Source: Aedes albopictus
Taxonomy: Eukaryota > Arthropoda > Insecta > Diptera > Culicidae
Assembly (NCBI RefSeq): GCF_035046485.1
Contig: NC_085137.1
Span: forward strand, 450,484,980 to 450,548,979
DNA: 64,000 bases
Direction: 5' to 3'
This document shows, piece after piece, positions 46,407 to 56,979 of this stretch. A program made the translations under genes and the position numbers. Numbering within the stretch: the stretch's first letter is position 1; each line of letters starts with the position of its first letter. The notes beneath the pieces were generated by a model. It worked only from the letters and a program-made list of their open reading frames with translations, ran no database searches and had not been told where the DNA came from.

Positions 46407-46801
46407 CACTCAGCCAAATAACCTTAAGATTTCCATAAGGCACAACTTATGAAACGGCCTTTAAATAATTCATAATGATTCGGATGAATTTCATAAGGTT
46501 ACTCTATGACGTAAAATCGTCTCACAGCTTGGCTTTTATTCATGTTTAGCAACATGGTATTCTCAAGCGTCGATAGCCGTGTGGATAAAACACGGGCTCG
46601 GTGATCCCGACGTTCATGGATCGAATCCAGTCTGCATCATTTTAAGATTTTTTTGTTATTTTCATAAGTCTATCTTATGCAATTTGTCATAGCAAGCACG
46701 ATCAATTTTCATAAGGTATTCCTATGCCATCCATAAGAATTAGTTATAGCAAATTTTCATAAGGTATTTCGATGAATTTCGCTAGTTTTTTTCGCTGAGT
46801 G
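46407..46801. mobile_element. TIR element CACTCAGCC (395 bp) with tRNA-like interior
   Basis: CACTCAGCCAAATAACCTTA at the left pairs with inverted CACTCAGCGAAAAAAACTAG at the right. TTCATAAGG repeats occur internally. It is related by its ends to the element at 45450 and is likewise flanked by CA on both sides. It contains the pol III-type head at 46570-46640. Confidence 0.75.
46570..46640 (+). other. tRNA-like A/B box segment
   Basis: TAGCCGTGTGG (46574-46584) fits the A box and GGATCGAATCC (46618-46628) the B box of an internal RNA polymerase III promoter, spaced as in tRNA-derived SINE heads. It does not fold as a full tRNA by eye. It may be a SINE inserted in, or captured by, the surrounding TIR element. 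Confidence 0.55.
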
Positions 46802-47108
46802 CACTCTGAGATGGTATGTGTGCGCTTTTTCGCAGGTGCGTAGCTGTCAACTTACCAAAACAAACCATCTCTCCGCACCAAAGTTTCTCATGCGGCAGCT
46901 CCCACTTTTAATTTATGTTTTTAAGCAAATAAACAGTATAAAAATGCATGATAAAATAGTTGATAAAGTGGTCTTCACTAAAACTGTTTTTGCAGCCGCC
47001 GGGTGGGCGCTGTCATGGATAATCAGTCGCCGTATACAAATCAAACGGGGCACAATCTTTTCGCGATAAACGACGGCTGGTTGAGATCGTCAGCATCTGA
47101 GTGAGTAA

Positions 47109-47811
47109 TAGCGTGGGACACAAAAAGACATTTTACTCCTGTACACTTTTTGAGTTCCATTTTGGCCCCATATCAACTATGCAAAATTTCAGCGTGATCG
47201 GAGAAACTATATTTTAGCGCCAGCCGTTTTAAATTTTTTCATACGATTTACTATGGGGAAAATCACTTTTTCAAAGAAAAATCGCCACAGGTTGCCCTTT
47301 AACCCCTAAAAATATATCGATGCATAATTTCTGTTGGAAATTTTATGAGGAACAAACCCTCTGAAGACCGCAAAGCGATCTAAGGCATGTTAAAAAAGTT
47401 ATTGACTGAAAACCGAATGGCATGCCAACGCTGTTTAACATGTAAGGAATAACATTAAACAATAAAATCTCGTCATTTCATCGATCGGGTAAGGCTTAAT
47501 AACTTTTTCCACGAATGTCGCATCGCTTTGCGGTCTTCGGAGGTCTGATTCCTCGTGAAGTTATCTAGAGAAATCATTCAACGATTTATTTTTAGGGATG
47601 AATGGGTGACCTCAAGCGATTTTCCTTTGAAGAAGTAAATTTTCCCCATAGTAAATCGTATGAAAAACTAAGAATGGCGGGCGCTAAAATATAGTTCCTT
47701 CGATCGATCTGAAATTTTGCACAGTCGATATGGGACCAAAATGGAACTCAAAAAGTATACAGGAGTTTTTTCATTTTTTCTATTTTCCCATACAAACCGT
47801 GTACCAGGCTA
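47109..47811. mobile_element. hAT-like foldback element (703 bp)
   Basis: Ends TAGCGTGGGACAC and, inverted, TAGCCTGGTACAC. The long arms share CTCCTGTACACTTTTTGAG, TTTCATACGATTTACTATGG and GAAGACCGCAAAGCGATC. An 8-bp target duplication GTGAGTAA is present (47101-47108 and 47812-47819). No transposase frame. Confidence 0.8.
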
Positions 47812-47880
47812 GTGAGTAAGCTGGGATACAGAATATATTACCAAAGGCAAAAAAACAATAATTGTTTGTTCTACACCGAC

Positions 47881-48625
47881 CAAACCCGTGCACAAGGGGG
47901 GATTTCGGTAGTTAAATCCATCTCATTACCCGGGCAGAAAAGAATTACAAAACAATTGCAAGTTTTACCATTCAAAAAGAATTACTGAATGGTAAAATTT
48001 GTCATTGATTTGTTTGAAATAAGTGACAAAAGGGCAAAAATAATAACTGACATTGTTCTATGAAATAACTGAAGACTGTCAAATTTTGACATTGCAATGG
48101 CAAACCAAGATAAAAAAAATTAAGGTTGAGAATTGCAAAATATACCATTATTGAGTTATTGAAAACAAAACAATATCAAAATTAGGTATTCGCCTGTCAA
48201 CTGTCAAAAGTTACCATTAGAATAACTAAAATTCAAATTTTGTCATTATGTTGTTCTTGATAGGTGCCAAACTGCGATGGTTCATCAAACTCGTAAGAGG
48301 TCAACAATATCTCACCAATTGCAAAATTTGTTATGATAGCAAAATAAGACATTCAGTAGTTATTCTTCCAAATTTGATAAATGACAAGCGAATGGCATAT
48401 TTTGTTATGATATCATATTATGCTATTCACATGTTGTTTTAATCTCTTCATGAAGAACTCATGAATGACAAAATAAGTTATGAAAATAAAATGTGTTATT
48501 CTTTTGTTTTTGGTTTGCCATTCACCTCTACCCGGGTACCGACGCTTCATACACTAGGCGCCCCTCCGCCTTTTGCTGAAATAGGGAAAAACACTCCCTT
48601 TGCGCCACTTCTGTGCACGGGCCTG
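47881..48625. mobile_element. hAT-like mini-element, split by a TA MITE
   Basis: The ends CAAACCCGTGCACA and inverted CAGGCCCGTGCACA are flanked by the 8-bp duplication ACACCGAC (47873-47880 and 48626-48633). Without the nested insertion the element is only about 135 bp. Confidence 0.85.
47929..48536. mobile_element. TA-flanked MITE, nested (608 bp)
   Basis: CCCGGGCAGA at the left and inverted CCCGGGTAGA at the right, with TA at 47927-47928 and 48537-48538. The AT-rich interior contains repeated TGACAAAAT, TACCATT and GCAAAAT motifs. It is inserted inside the hAT-like mini-element, so it is younger. Confidence 0.85.
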
Positions 48626-48779
48626 ACACCGACAACAGTTTTTGTCAGTGCTTGATTCCCTGTTGATTCCTTTTCGGGACCCGTGACTTCAATAAATGTT
48701 TAGGTTTGTAGTAATAATAGTTGAACACTGGCATAACGTAAGCTGCCATTTTTGTCACCTTACCTAATCGTGCATTTCA

Positions 48780-49375
48780 AGGAGCTTCAGGGGCTTTCCA
48801 TGGATGTTCCAGAGGTATTCCTGAAAGTTTCAGGAACGTTCCAAGGGTTTTCAAGGGATTTCAAGGGCATTTCAGGGGTGTTCCAGTTCCAGAGGGATTC
48901 AGAGCATCTCAGGGATATTTCAGATTGATCCAAAGGCATTCCAGGGAGTTTCAAGGACGATCAAGGAGTTTTGAAGGAGTTTTAGGGGCGTTACAGGATT
49001 GTTTCGTGGGATTAAGGGGTCCCAGGAGTATCCCGAAGATTTTCAAGGGTGTTCCAGCGGCTTTCGAAGGCGCTCCCGAGTATCTCGAAGGTTTCAGGAG
49101 CGTTTTAGAGATTTATAAAGGATTTCAAGAGCTTTCAGGGGTCCCAGGGCTTATTCACAAATGTCATAACACTGAAGGGGGTGGGTGGGTATCCGTCATG
49201 GTGTTACAGCCCGAACGAAAAAAAATTCTCCCCATACAAACAGTGTTACGAAGGGGTGGGTGGGTATCAGAAAAGGCCATATTCGGCGTTATGATATTTG
49301 TGAATGAACCCCCAGCGGTGTTTGAAGACCTGTTGTTGCGGATTGTCGCAGAGGCGTTCCAAGGGGATCTTAACC
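48780..49375 (+). repeat. TTTCAGGG-class array with an inserted element
   Basis: Steps such as GGGATTTCAAGGGCATTTCA and GGGGTGTTCC in plus polarity to 49146, resuming after 49311. The 173-codon frame at 48925-49446 spans the array and the inserted element and is not a gene. Confidence 0.75.
49147..49311. mobile_element. Short TIR element flanked by CCA (165 bp)
   Basis: GGGCTTATTCACAAATGTCA at the left pairs with inverted GGGTTCATTCACAAATATCA at the right. CCA lies immediately outside both ends (49144-49146 and 49312-49314). A 3-bp duplication with GGG ends suggests a PIF/Harbinger-type mini-element; inference only. Confidence 0.75.
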
Positions 49376-49484
49376 CATTTACACCCAGTGATGTATTTGT
49401 AGATCCGATGCCTCGAACGCCCAGTGATTTATTTATAGATCAGTAACTTTTGCGATAACTGCGGAGTAAGCATTTTTGAAGACT

Positions 49485-51303
49485 GGTGTCTTCAGCAAGG
49501 TTGTTGTGGAGATCAAGAACTCTCCGATAGTACGTAATTTAGTACGTATTCGCTCCAGTAGGTGGCGCTAGTGATCATGAAACATTGTGCTTTGATAGAT
49601 GTTTCGTCAACAGCCATTGCCAATATCGTCGCGCTCGTACCTTAAGAGTCCAACTACATAGAAAAATTGTGTCTTCAGCAAAGTTGATCAGGACATCAAT
49701 AGCTGTTCGATATAGAACTAGTTGGTTCTGAGTTTATCCGTTAGGTGGCGCCTAAAAAATTTAAGCCTCTGTATCTCGAGAATCCGAATACATAAAAGAA
49801 TTATGTCTTCGGCAAGGTTGATCAGGACATCAACAGCTATCCGACAGTGAACTAGTTGGTTGTAGATATGTCCGCTAGGTGGCGCAAGTGTTCTCTGAAA
49901 GCTCTGAATTTCTATATCTTGAGAATTAGACTACATAGAAGAATTTCAGAATTTCGTCTCCGACATGGTCGATCAGGACATCAAGAGCTAACCGATATTG
50001 AGCTAGTTGGTTCTAGGTATATCCACTAGGTGGCGCTAGTGAGTCATAGAAATTCTTAACTTCTGTTTCTTAACAACCAGACTACACAGAATATTATTGT
50101 CTTCGGCAAAATTGATCAGAACATCAAGAGCTATCCGATAGTGAACCAGTTGGTTCTAAATTTATCCGCTAGGGGGCGTTAGTGAGTCCTAAAAAATTAA
50201 AACTTCTGTATCTCGAGAATCCGACTATATAGAAAACATTCGGCAAGGTTGATCAGGACACCAACAGCTATCCGATTGTGAAATAGTTGATTGTGGGTTT
50301 GTCCGCTAGGTGGCGCAAGTGGGCTCTAAAAATTCTGAACTTCTGTATATCGATAATCAGACTGCATAGAAGAATTTCATCTTCGGCAAAGTTGATCAGG
50401 ACATCAAGAGCTACCCGATAGCGCAATAGTTGATTCAAGGTTTATCCGCTAGGTGGTGTTAGTGAGTCCTAAAAAATTAAAACCTCTGTATCTCGAGAAT
50501 CAGACTACATAGAAGAATTTCGTCTTCGACAAGTCGATCAGGACATCAAGAGCTATCCGATAGTGAACTAGTTGGTTCTAAGTTTATCCGTTAGGTGGCG
50601 TTAGTGAGCCCTAAAAATTCCAGAGTTCTGTTTCTCAATAATAGACTACTTAGAAGAATTTCATCTTCGGCAAGGTCGGCAAGAGCTACCCGATAGTGCA
50701 CTAGTTGGTTCAAGGCAAATCTGCTAGGTGGTGCTAGTGAACCCTGAAAATTCTGAACTTCTGTATCTCGAAAATCAGACTACATAGAAAAAAAAATTGT
50801 CTTCGGTAAGGTCGATCGGGATATCACAAGCTCTCCGATAGTGAGCTAGTTGGTTAAAGGTTTATCCGCTAGGTAGCGCTAGTGAGTTTTAGAAATTCTT
50901 AGCTGCTGAATCTCGAAAATCAAGCTTTATAGAAAAATTTCCTCTTCAGCAAAGTTGATCAGTACAACAAGGGCAACAGATAGTTAACTAGTTCATTCCA
51001 GGTTTATCCGCTAGGTGATGCTAGTGAGCCCTACAAATTCTGAAATTCTGTATCTCGGGAATCAGACTACATAGAAGAATTTCGTCGTCCGCAAAGTTTA
51101 TCAGTACATCAAGGGCTAACGGATAGTGAAATAGTTGGTCCTGGGTTTATCCGGTAGGTGGCGCTAGTGAGCTCTATAAATTTTGAGCCTCTATGTCTTG
51201 AGAATTCGACTGCATAAAAGAACTTTGACATCGACAAGGACATCAAGAGCTATCTGATAGTGAATGATAGCAGCGCAATTGGGCTCTAAAAATTCTGAAA
51301 TAA
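49485..51303 (+). repeat. Satellite array, monomer about 142 bp, about 12 units
   Basis: The landmark TCCGCTAGGTGGCGCTAGTG or a variant recurs with its GGTGGCG core at 49561, 49744, 49879, 50029, 50172, 50309, 50452, 50594, 50727, 50872, 51014 and 51157. Most spacings are 133-150 bp, with a mode of 142-143. Each monomer also holds CTGTATCTCGAGAATC, GACTACATAGAAGAATTTC, TCTTCGGCAAGGTTGATCAG, ACATCAAGAGCTATCCGATA and GAACTAGTTGGTTC. It has no coding frame and no conserved spacers, so it is not CRISPR. Confidence 0.95.
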
Positions 51304-51628
51304 TATTGGTAAAGTTGTTTTTACGATAAAATAGAACTGCATGGCTACTGATTGATAACAAAGCCAGCTAGGTAGCAAACAGCCGTCTTATTTCATATTG
51401 ATAACTATATATAATATTGAACAAGATATAGTATAGAATAATTAGTTATCAACTTGAACTCAATGATAACGTAATTTTCGATAACATGCTAAATGCTATA
51501 AATATGTTATCTTTACTCGGGTTCATTGTGACTCTCATCCCAAAGACATTTGTTTGGGTCAAACGTGCCTCTGGAGCTGAGCATATGCCCCACTGTGTAT
51601 AAATAAAAATTTCTCCGTAGATTTCCGT
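51304..51628. other. AT-rich stretch, nothing recognised
   Basis: AT-rich DNA with GATAAC/GTTATC motifs. No element boundaries or genes were recognised. Confidence 0.4.
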
Positions 51629-51632
51629 TTAA

Positions 51633-51747
51633 CCCTTTGGAGCCGGAGGGGTCATATATGACCCCGGCGATGAAACCGAGCTTAGCAAACGTGTTCGACA
51701 CCAGCGAGGTTGCGTCAACAGCGGCGAAACAAATCGGCTCCAAAAGT
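51633..51747. mobile_element. piggyBac-like mini-element (115 bp)
   Basis: CCCTTTGGAGCCG at the left and inverted ACTTTTGGAGCCG at the right, each immediately inside TTAA (51629-51632 and 51748-51751), the specific target of piggyBac elements. It contains the perfect 18-bp palindrome GGGGTCATATATGACCCC at 51648-51665. Confidence 0.75.
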
Positions 51748-51839
51748 TTAAATGACTAAAATAACTTTCTGTTATGGGGTTGAGGTACTCCTGAAAAAAT
51801 CAGACATCTACTGTGATTGTGACATAATTCGGGCGTTAA

Positions 51840-51985
51840 TGGGTTTAGAGGTTTCAGGGGTATTCTAGAAGATGTATCCCTGATATCACCTTAAACCCTG
51901 ACACAGCTTGAAGACCTTCTGAAAATTCCTTGAAACTTCCACAAAACTCCCCCTGAATCCCTTGAAGGATCCCCCTGGTCTTTTC
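51840..51985. repeat. Short TTTCAGGG-class remnant
   Basis: AGAGGTTTCAGGGG, CCTTGAAACTTCC and CCCCCTGAATCCC steps with a polarity change. Confidence 0.5.
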
Positions 51986-53264
51986 GTATGCTAAACAGAC
52001 CAGAAACTGAATCCATCATCCCCAGCATGGTCTTGATGAATAATCACTTCAGCTATATGAGCTCTCAATTGTATCAGCTCCTCTATCATTTATCATAAAA
52101 CTGACTTTAACACATTGTTTAGATGTAAACGTTTCTTTGGAAACATAATTTGATATTATCAATGTCAAAGCTTGATTAACTTCTACTATAGTATACTATA
52201 GTATTCTACTATTGTAGTAGCTATTTACGAAGCAAAATGTACGGCAAAATCCAAAAGTGAAGTCAAGTAGAGAAAACAGAAAATTAGGAAATACTGTACC
52301 AAGAGAATTTCCCATGTCTAAAAGTGAACTCGCACGAGAACGCACTCGTGCTAATATACCAGACTTACTGATGCTTGATGTTGAGGATATTTGCTCTATA
52401 AAGAAATGAAAAATTATAAACATAGTTCGCCGGACGGACGTTGCTCACATGATTCCCGAGAAATCGAGGGCGGCTCAGCGGGGCGCAGGGAGGAAGATCT
52501 TGAACGAGTTTTTTTCTTGATTCGATATTCTCCTGCCTCTGATGTCGGTCGAGTGGCATATGTACACATCTCCACCCAGGGCCAACCTGGTGGGGCTGAG
52601 GTAATGTTATTGGAACAAGGACGACCGAAAGTCTACATGGTCAATCGAAGCTGTCGGTCGGTAGCAACCAGCGGTGATGCTGACGCCATACGGTGTTTGT
52701 TTTGTCGTCGAAATCTGTAGTCTGAGAATTTCGGAACAACATTTTCTACAACGTTGATTTGCTAATTCCGGAAGGTTGTGAGCACGCTGGTTCTGACATT
52801 GCGCATGCATTGCGCACCACCACCGTCATCCAGCGAGTCCCCCTTTTTATGGCTTTATGGTACTTTATGGCTAATAGCTCTTTGGCGAACGTGTTCAGTG
52901 TTCAGCGTTCGTGGCCCCATCCGGTCCGTCATCGATCAGAGACGTTGAACCACCAATGGGATCGTTGTGATTTATGCAAAACAGGAACGATGCAAATGGT
53001 ATGTGTATCTTTGGTTATGGTCAGATACTTTACTGGAGTCGTGTCCGGTTTGGCGGTGTCGAAGTGTGTACAAACATGACACCGTAGTCACGATGTGACG
53101 CGTGAGGGTAACAAAAGCATGACCATTATTCTGTACTGGAGTTGTTGTCCCCATGGACATGGTGAATAGTACTGACTTTAGTGAATTTATTGCTTTTGAG
53201 TAATAGATTTTCTCCTCGACAAAGCTTGAATTTAAGTAATAGGAGAAATAAGATAAGCGCAATG
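51986..53264. other. Unassigned, moderately GC-rich at 52430-52960
   Basis: Short frames on both strands (up to 109 codons) lack recognisable domains. A perfect 18-bp AT palindrome ACTATAGTATACTATAGT lies at 52185-52202. It may be old transposon DNA; nothing firm. Confidence 0.3.
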
Positions 53265-53525
53265 TTTCTTCTTTTTCTTCTGTATGGCTCGACGTTTGCA
53301 TTGGAACTTGGCCTGCTTCTCTTCAACGTTGTGTTCTTAGAGCACTTCACAGTTATTAATTGAAGGGCTTTCTTTGCCTGCCATTGCATGAATTTGTACA
53401 TTGTGTGGCAAGTACAATGGTACAATATGTCCAGGGAGTCCAGAATTTTTTTTTCCGACCGAAACCGGAATCGAACCCGCCCGTCTCCAGATTGGCAATT
53501 CATAGCCTTCACCACTAGGCTACCT
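53265..53525 (-). mobile_element. tRNA-related SINE, Feilai-like, full length
   Basis: Reading the minus strand: A box TAGCCTAGTGG (53512-53522), B box GGGTTCGATTCC (53467-53478), an A-rich bridge, then the body with CATGCAATGGCAGGCAAAG and AGAAGCAGGCCAAGTTCC, and a GAAGAAAAAGAAG tail near 53270. Its body is that of the truncated copy at 4590-4780. Confidence 0.85.
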
Positions 53526-53589
53526 TATTTTACGATGGCACAAATGTCCCAAATGGAGGATAACGTGCCTCTTGAGCCGGCCTTCTGAT

Positions 53590-54235
53590 ACCTTACCTTA
53601 CCGGTCAGACTAAGGCCTGAGTGTCCTCTGCTGTACGTAGGAGTCGTCTTCATTCTACTCGATCCATGGCTCTTCAGTTCCACATTCTGCGAAGGTTCCG
53701 CAAATCGTCCTCCGCTTGATCGACCCACCTAGCTCGCTGCGCACCGCGTCTTCTAGCACCGGTTAGATGGCTCTCGAGAATCATTTAAATCGGGTTGCTA
53801 TCGGACATCCTGATGATGTGACCCACCCACCGTAGCCTCCAGATTTTAGCGGTGTAGACAATGGTTGGTTCTCTAAGCAGCTGATGCAGTTCGTGGTTCA
53901 TTCACCTTCTCCAAGTCCCGTCTTCCATCTGCACTCCGCCATAGATGGTACGCAACACCTTCCGTTAGAAAATTCTAAGAGAGCGTTGATCCTCTGCACG
54001 TAGGGTCCATGCTTCGTGCCCATAAAGGACTACCCGTCCAATCAGCATTTTGTAGATAGTTAACTTTGTATGACGGTGAACGTAGAATTCTGAGGAAACC
54101 AACGAAAGCTCGATTTCCTGCCACAATGCGTCTCTGAATTTCTCTGCTGCTGCCGTTGTCGGCGGTCACCAGTAGTGAGCCCAAGTACACGAATTCTTCT
54201 GCCGCTCGATTACATCACCGTCAGGGTTGTGCAGT
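53590..54235 (-). pseudogene. RTE-like reverse transcriptase remnant, C-terminal part
   Basis: Minus-strand pieces match the region after the catalytic core of the insect endonuclease-reverse transcriptase family: VYLGSLLVTADN, SREIQRRIVAGNRAF and LRILRS (about 54190-54060), then in shifted frames a Y-G-H/A-R-S-M-D region and a hydrophobic C-terminal part to about 53620. Stops and frameshifts are present. It ends at the 3' side in GGTAAGGTAAGG-like short repeats next to the SINE. The N-terminal half is at 55850-56770. Confidence 0.75.
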
Positions 54236-55898
54236 TTCATGATGGTTAATGTCGAACGACACTCGCTTTAACCATCATATCATACGACAAACGCAGTCCA
54301 TCAAAACATAATCGATTCACGCAAAAGCCACTCAAGCCAACCCTCGTTCAATGCAGAGTCAACCACATCCAGCAGCAGCGATCGTCTCTTGTTTTTGAAC
54401 CACACGATGAAACACCGAAGCGAGTTTTTGTTCTACGCCTTGCATTCTATTCATAGGGCGAGCTATGTTTGTGTTTGCTACGCCATGCAATACTACCAAA
54501 CAAATTGACCTTCATCCAAGGGGGCGGACAGCTCGATCTGGTATCAAAATATCAGAAATATTAAAAATATTAATCCAAATATCATCAAAATGATCAAGTG
54601 TGCTGCGACATTCGTTTTGTTTATTATCATGTCAAATGATTTTGAAAAGTGATTACACGAATCAGTATATTTAGTTGCTTGTAGTTCGAGTCAGCGATTG
54701 CACTTTAATAAAATAATAAATCTGGTAAACATGCCGATGTTGCTCATTATTGCAGTTCATCCCTTGCCACTCAACTGTATAATTCCAACGTGTGCACATG
54801 TATCTGGATTCATGCTTCTCAAAACGTTCATTGAGCGGGTCTTGAGCAAGCAGCAGTCTTAGCTAGAATGGCATCGTATCATCCTAAATATGGTCATCCG
54901 TGTTCTGTGAGTCGCATCGTACTGTACAATATTGTTTTTCTTTCGGCTTGTAGCTATTAAAACAAACTATTGTATATCGCTACATTGTTGAAAAAATAGA
55001 AGTAAAAGTCTTTTCAACGGTTTTACTAGGTCATATCGTTTAAACATCTAACAAAAAGATAAAATCCCCATCGTAGTAGAAAGTAGCGAGCCCGCAACTT
55101 TTTGGTGGGAATGGGTTAAAAACAACCGTAATGTAAAAAGTGCTGAGTCTGCTTTACGACATCATTTCAGACGCTAAATTGCCCAACCGCTTCATGTTCA
55201 AGCATTGCACACGCATCCTCTAGACAGAAATTCCAAAATGATCAATCACGGGGTAATGAATCTACGTTTTATTTATGGATTAGAGTTTAAAATATAATTT
55301 TATTTCATCTATAAAAAATATGAATTTCTTCAACAACCATCTCTAATATCTGAAATTGTAAAAATAATTAGGTATGCTGTATAGAAACTCATGAATTAAT
55401 TATCATTTGATATCGCTGAAATTCATTACCCATCGATGTTTGCTTTTTCTTTGCGACACATTGGTTTATGACAGACATACATTGAAAGCAAAACGGAAGC
55501 TACTTGGATTGAACGAATGGTTTTAATAAATATTAAAAATATCAACCGATATTAACCCCGATATCATCAAGCTGTCCGACCCCTTGCCTTCATCCTGGCC
55601 CTTTCAGATGAGAGTCACCCAGCAGTGAGTGACATAGCTCTGCGTCGAAACGACGGTTAACAAGCGTTCGGTTGCTCAGGAGATGTGCTGAGAAAGAGCG
55701 GGGCGGCGGCAGCCACCGTATCAATGCGCAAGCAACATAGAGACGGTCGGCTGTTGCGTTGATGGAGGAAGCAGGGCAATGTTGATGTTGCGGCTTTTTT
55801 GTGTTATGATGGTGATAATGCACAAGACTGATCACCGTCGACAGAAATTCGGGTTGGCGGACACGGTGATTCCGCCCTTTGCCATCATGTACTTTGTC
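54236..55898. other. Compound insertion inside the RTE-like copy
   Basis: The retrotransposon reading stops near 54236 on one side and near 55850 on the other. Between them lie unassigned DNA (54236-54508 and 55595-55850) and the hAT-like element 54517-55586. The unassigned part has no recognised ends. A GC-rich patch at 55690-55760 lacks a convincing gene. Confidence 0.4.
54517..55586. mobile_element. hAT-like element with 8-bp duplication (1070 bp)
   Basis: CAAGGGGGCGGACAGCTCGA at the left and inverted CAAGGGGTCGGACAGCTTGA at the right. The target duplication CCTTCATC is perfect at 54509-54516 and 55587-55594. Subterminal AAATATTAAAAATATTAATC-type repeats occur at both ends. No transposase frame. 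Confidence 0.85.
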
Positions 55899-56770
55899 CA
55901 CCGACGAACCGACGTGACAGCTAGAACAAATAAATTCAAATTTGTTGTCCGCGACGCCATGATGAAAAATAAGCGAACACTATCGCCACCTCTATAACGG
56001 CCCGCGATGGTTTGATAGCTCGACACCGAACCCCCATGTGTTCATATAGGAAACGGTTCGCGTCTGCGCTGATTTGACAGAAGCGATCGCTCGCTTCGGT
56101 GGTCGACCGTTAAATTTGGGGGGGACACATTTGAATCACCACTGTCACGTCGGTTCGTCGGTGCTTTGTCTTCGACACATTATTGACTAATCCGATTCAC
56201 CTGGCTTCTTTCTTCAGTCGGATCTACGTTTCCGCCATCGTCTCAAGTTTGTGAGCTATAATATCAATATCATCTGCGAAACCAAGCAGCTGAACGGACT
56301 TCGTAAAAATCGTTCCACTCTTGTTGAACTAGTGATGTGTGGGCACGTTGTATTCGCGGCATTTATGCAGCACCTGGCAAACGGCAAACATCTAATCCCT
56401 TCTGTAGCGCGTTTACCCATGAATCCAGCCTGATATTGCCCAAAGGACTCTCTTGCAATCAGTGATAGACGGCGGCATAAAATGTGAGAGAGTACCATGT
56501 AGGCAGCGTTCAGTAGTGTGATCGTGCGGTAGTTCCCGCGATCCAACTTGTCGCCCTTTTTGTAGATGGGACACACGATACCTTCCATCCATTCCTCCGG
56601 TAATACTTCCTCCTCCCAAATCTTGGCAATGACCCAGTGGTGTGCTCTCACCAGTGCGTATTTTAGACGCTCGCTTGGTATCTGATCTGCTCCAGCGGCT
56701 TTGTTGGTTTTTAACCAGCCTCCTCCTCAATCTTTTGGAGGATATGGGCTGGAAATCTTACGCCGTCGTA
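55850..56770 (-). pseudogene. RTE-like reverse transcriptase remnant, central part
   Basis: Minus-strand motifs in order: KAAGADQIPSERLKY (about 56700), WEEEVLPEEWMEG and CPIYKKGDKL (about 56600-56550), GNYRTITLLNAAYMVLS (about 56530), GQYQAGFMGKRAT (about 56440), GTIFTKSVQLLGFADDIDII with the catalytic F-A-D-D (about 56270), and SKTKYMMAKGG (55880, split by the element at 55899-56163). The order and residues are those of the insect RTE-like endonuclease-reverse transcriptase family. Frameshifts occur after QAGF and elsewhere. Confidence 0.8.
55899..56163. mobile_element. Short TIR element inside the reverse transcriptase (265 bp)
   Basis: CACCGACGAACCGACGTGAC at the left is matched inverted at the right by an essentially perfect repeat of about 22 bp. 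CTTTGTC is duplicated on each side (55892-55898 and 56164-56170). Removing it reunites the S-K-T-K and Y-M codons of the reverse transcriptase. Confidence 0.85.
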
Positions 56771-56979
56771 CCAGTCGTTACTTTGATTCAGAGTCGCAAA
56801 GCCTAGTGCTCCAGCCATCTTCAAGTGTGGCTGCCCCAAGCTGCTCTTCCGTTGGTAGGGCCACTGCAATGACCATTTGCTTACGAAGCGAGGTTGAAGC
56901 TTCTGTTCCATGATATGGAAGCAACTTTTGGCAAGAAAAGGAAAAATTATGTCACCGATTAGCTCTAACAAAATTAAAA

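Noticed and set aside
46570..46640. Functional tRNA gene
   Set aside because: A and B boxes are present but I could not pair acceptor and anticodon stems. It fits a SINE head better.
48925..49446. 173-codon plus-strand ORF
   Set aside because: It runs through a TTTCAGGG array, an inserted TIR element and satellite-adjacent DNA.
49485..51303. CRISPR-like array
   Set aside because: Units are whole diverged monomers without the short identical repeat and unique spacer pattern, and the DNA is eukaryotic.
52185..52202. Perfect AT palindrome as a regulatory site
   Set aside because: Such short AT palindromes are expected in AT-rich DNA and nothing nearby supports a function.
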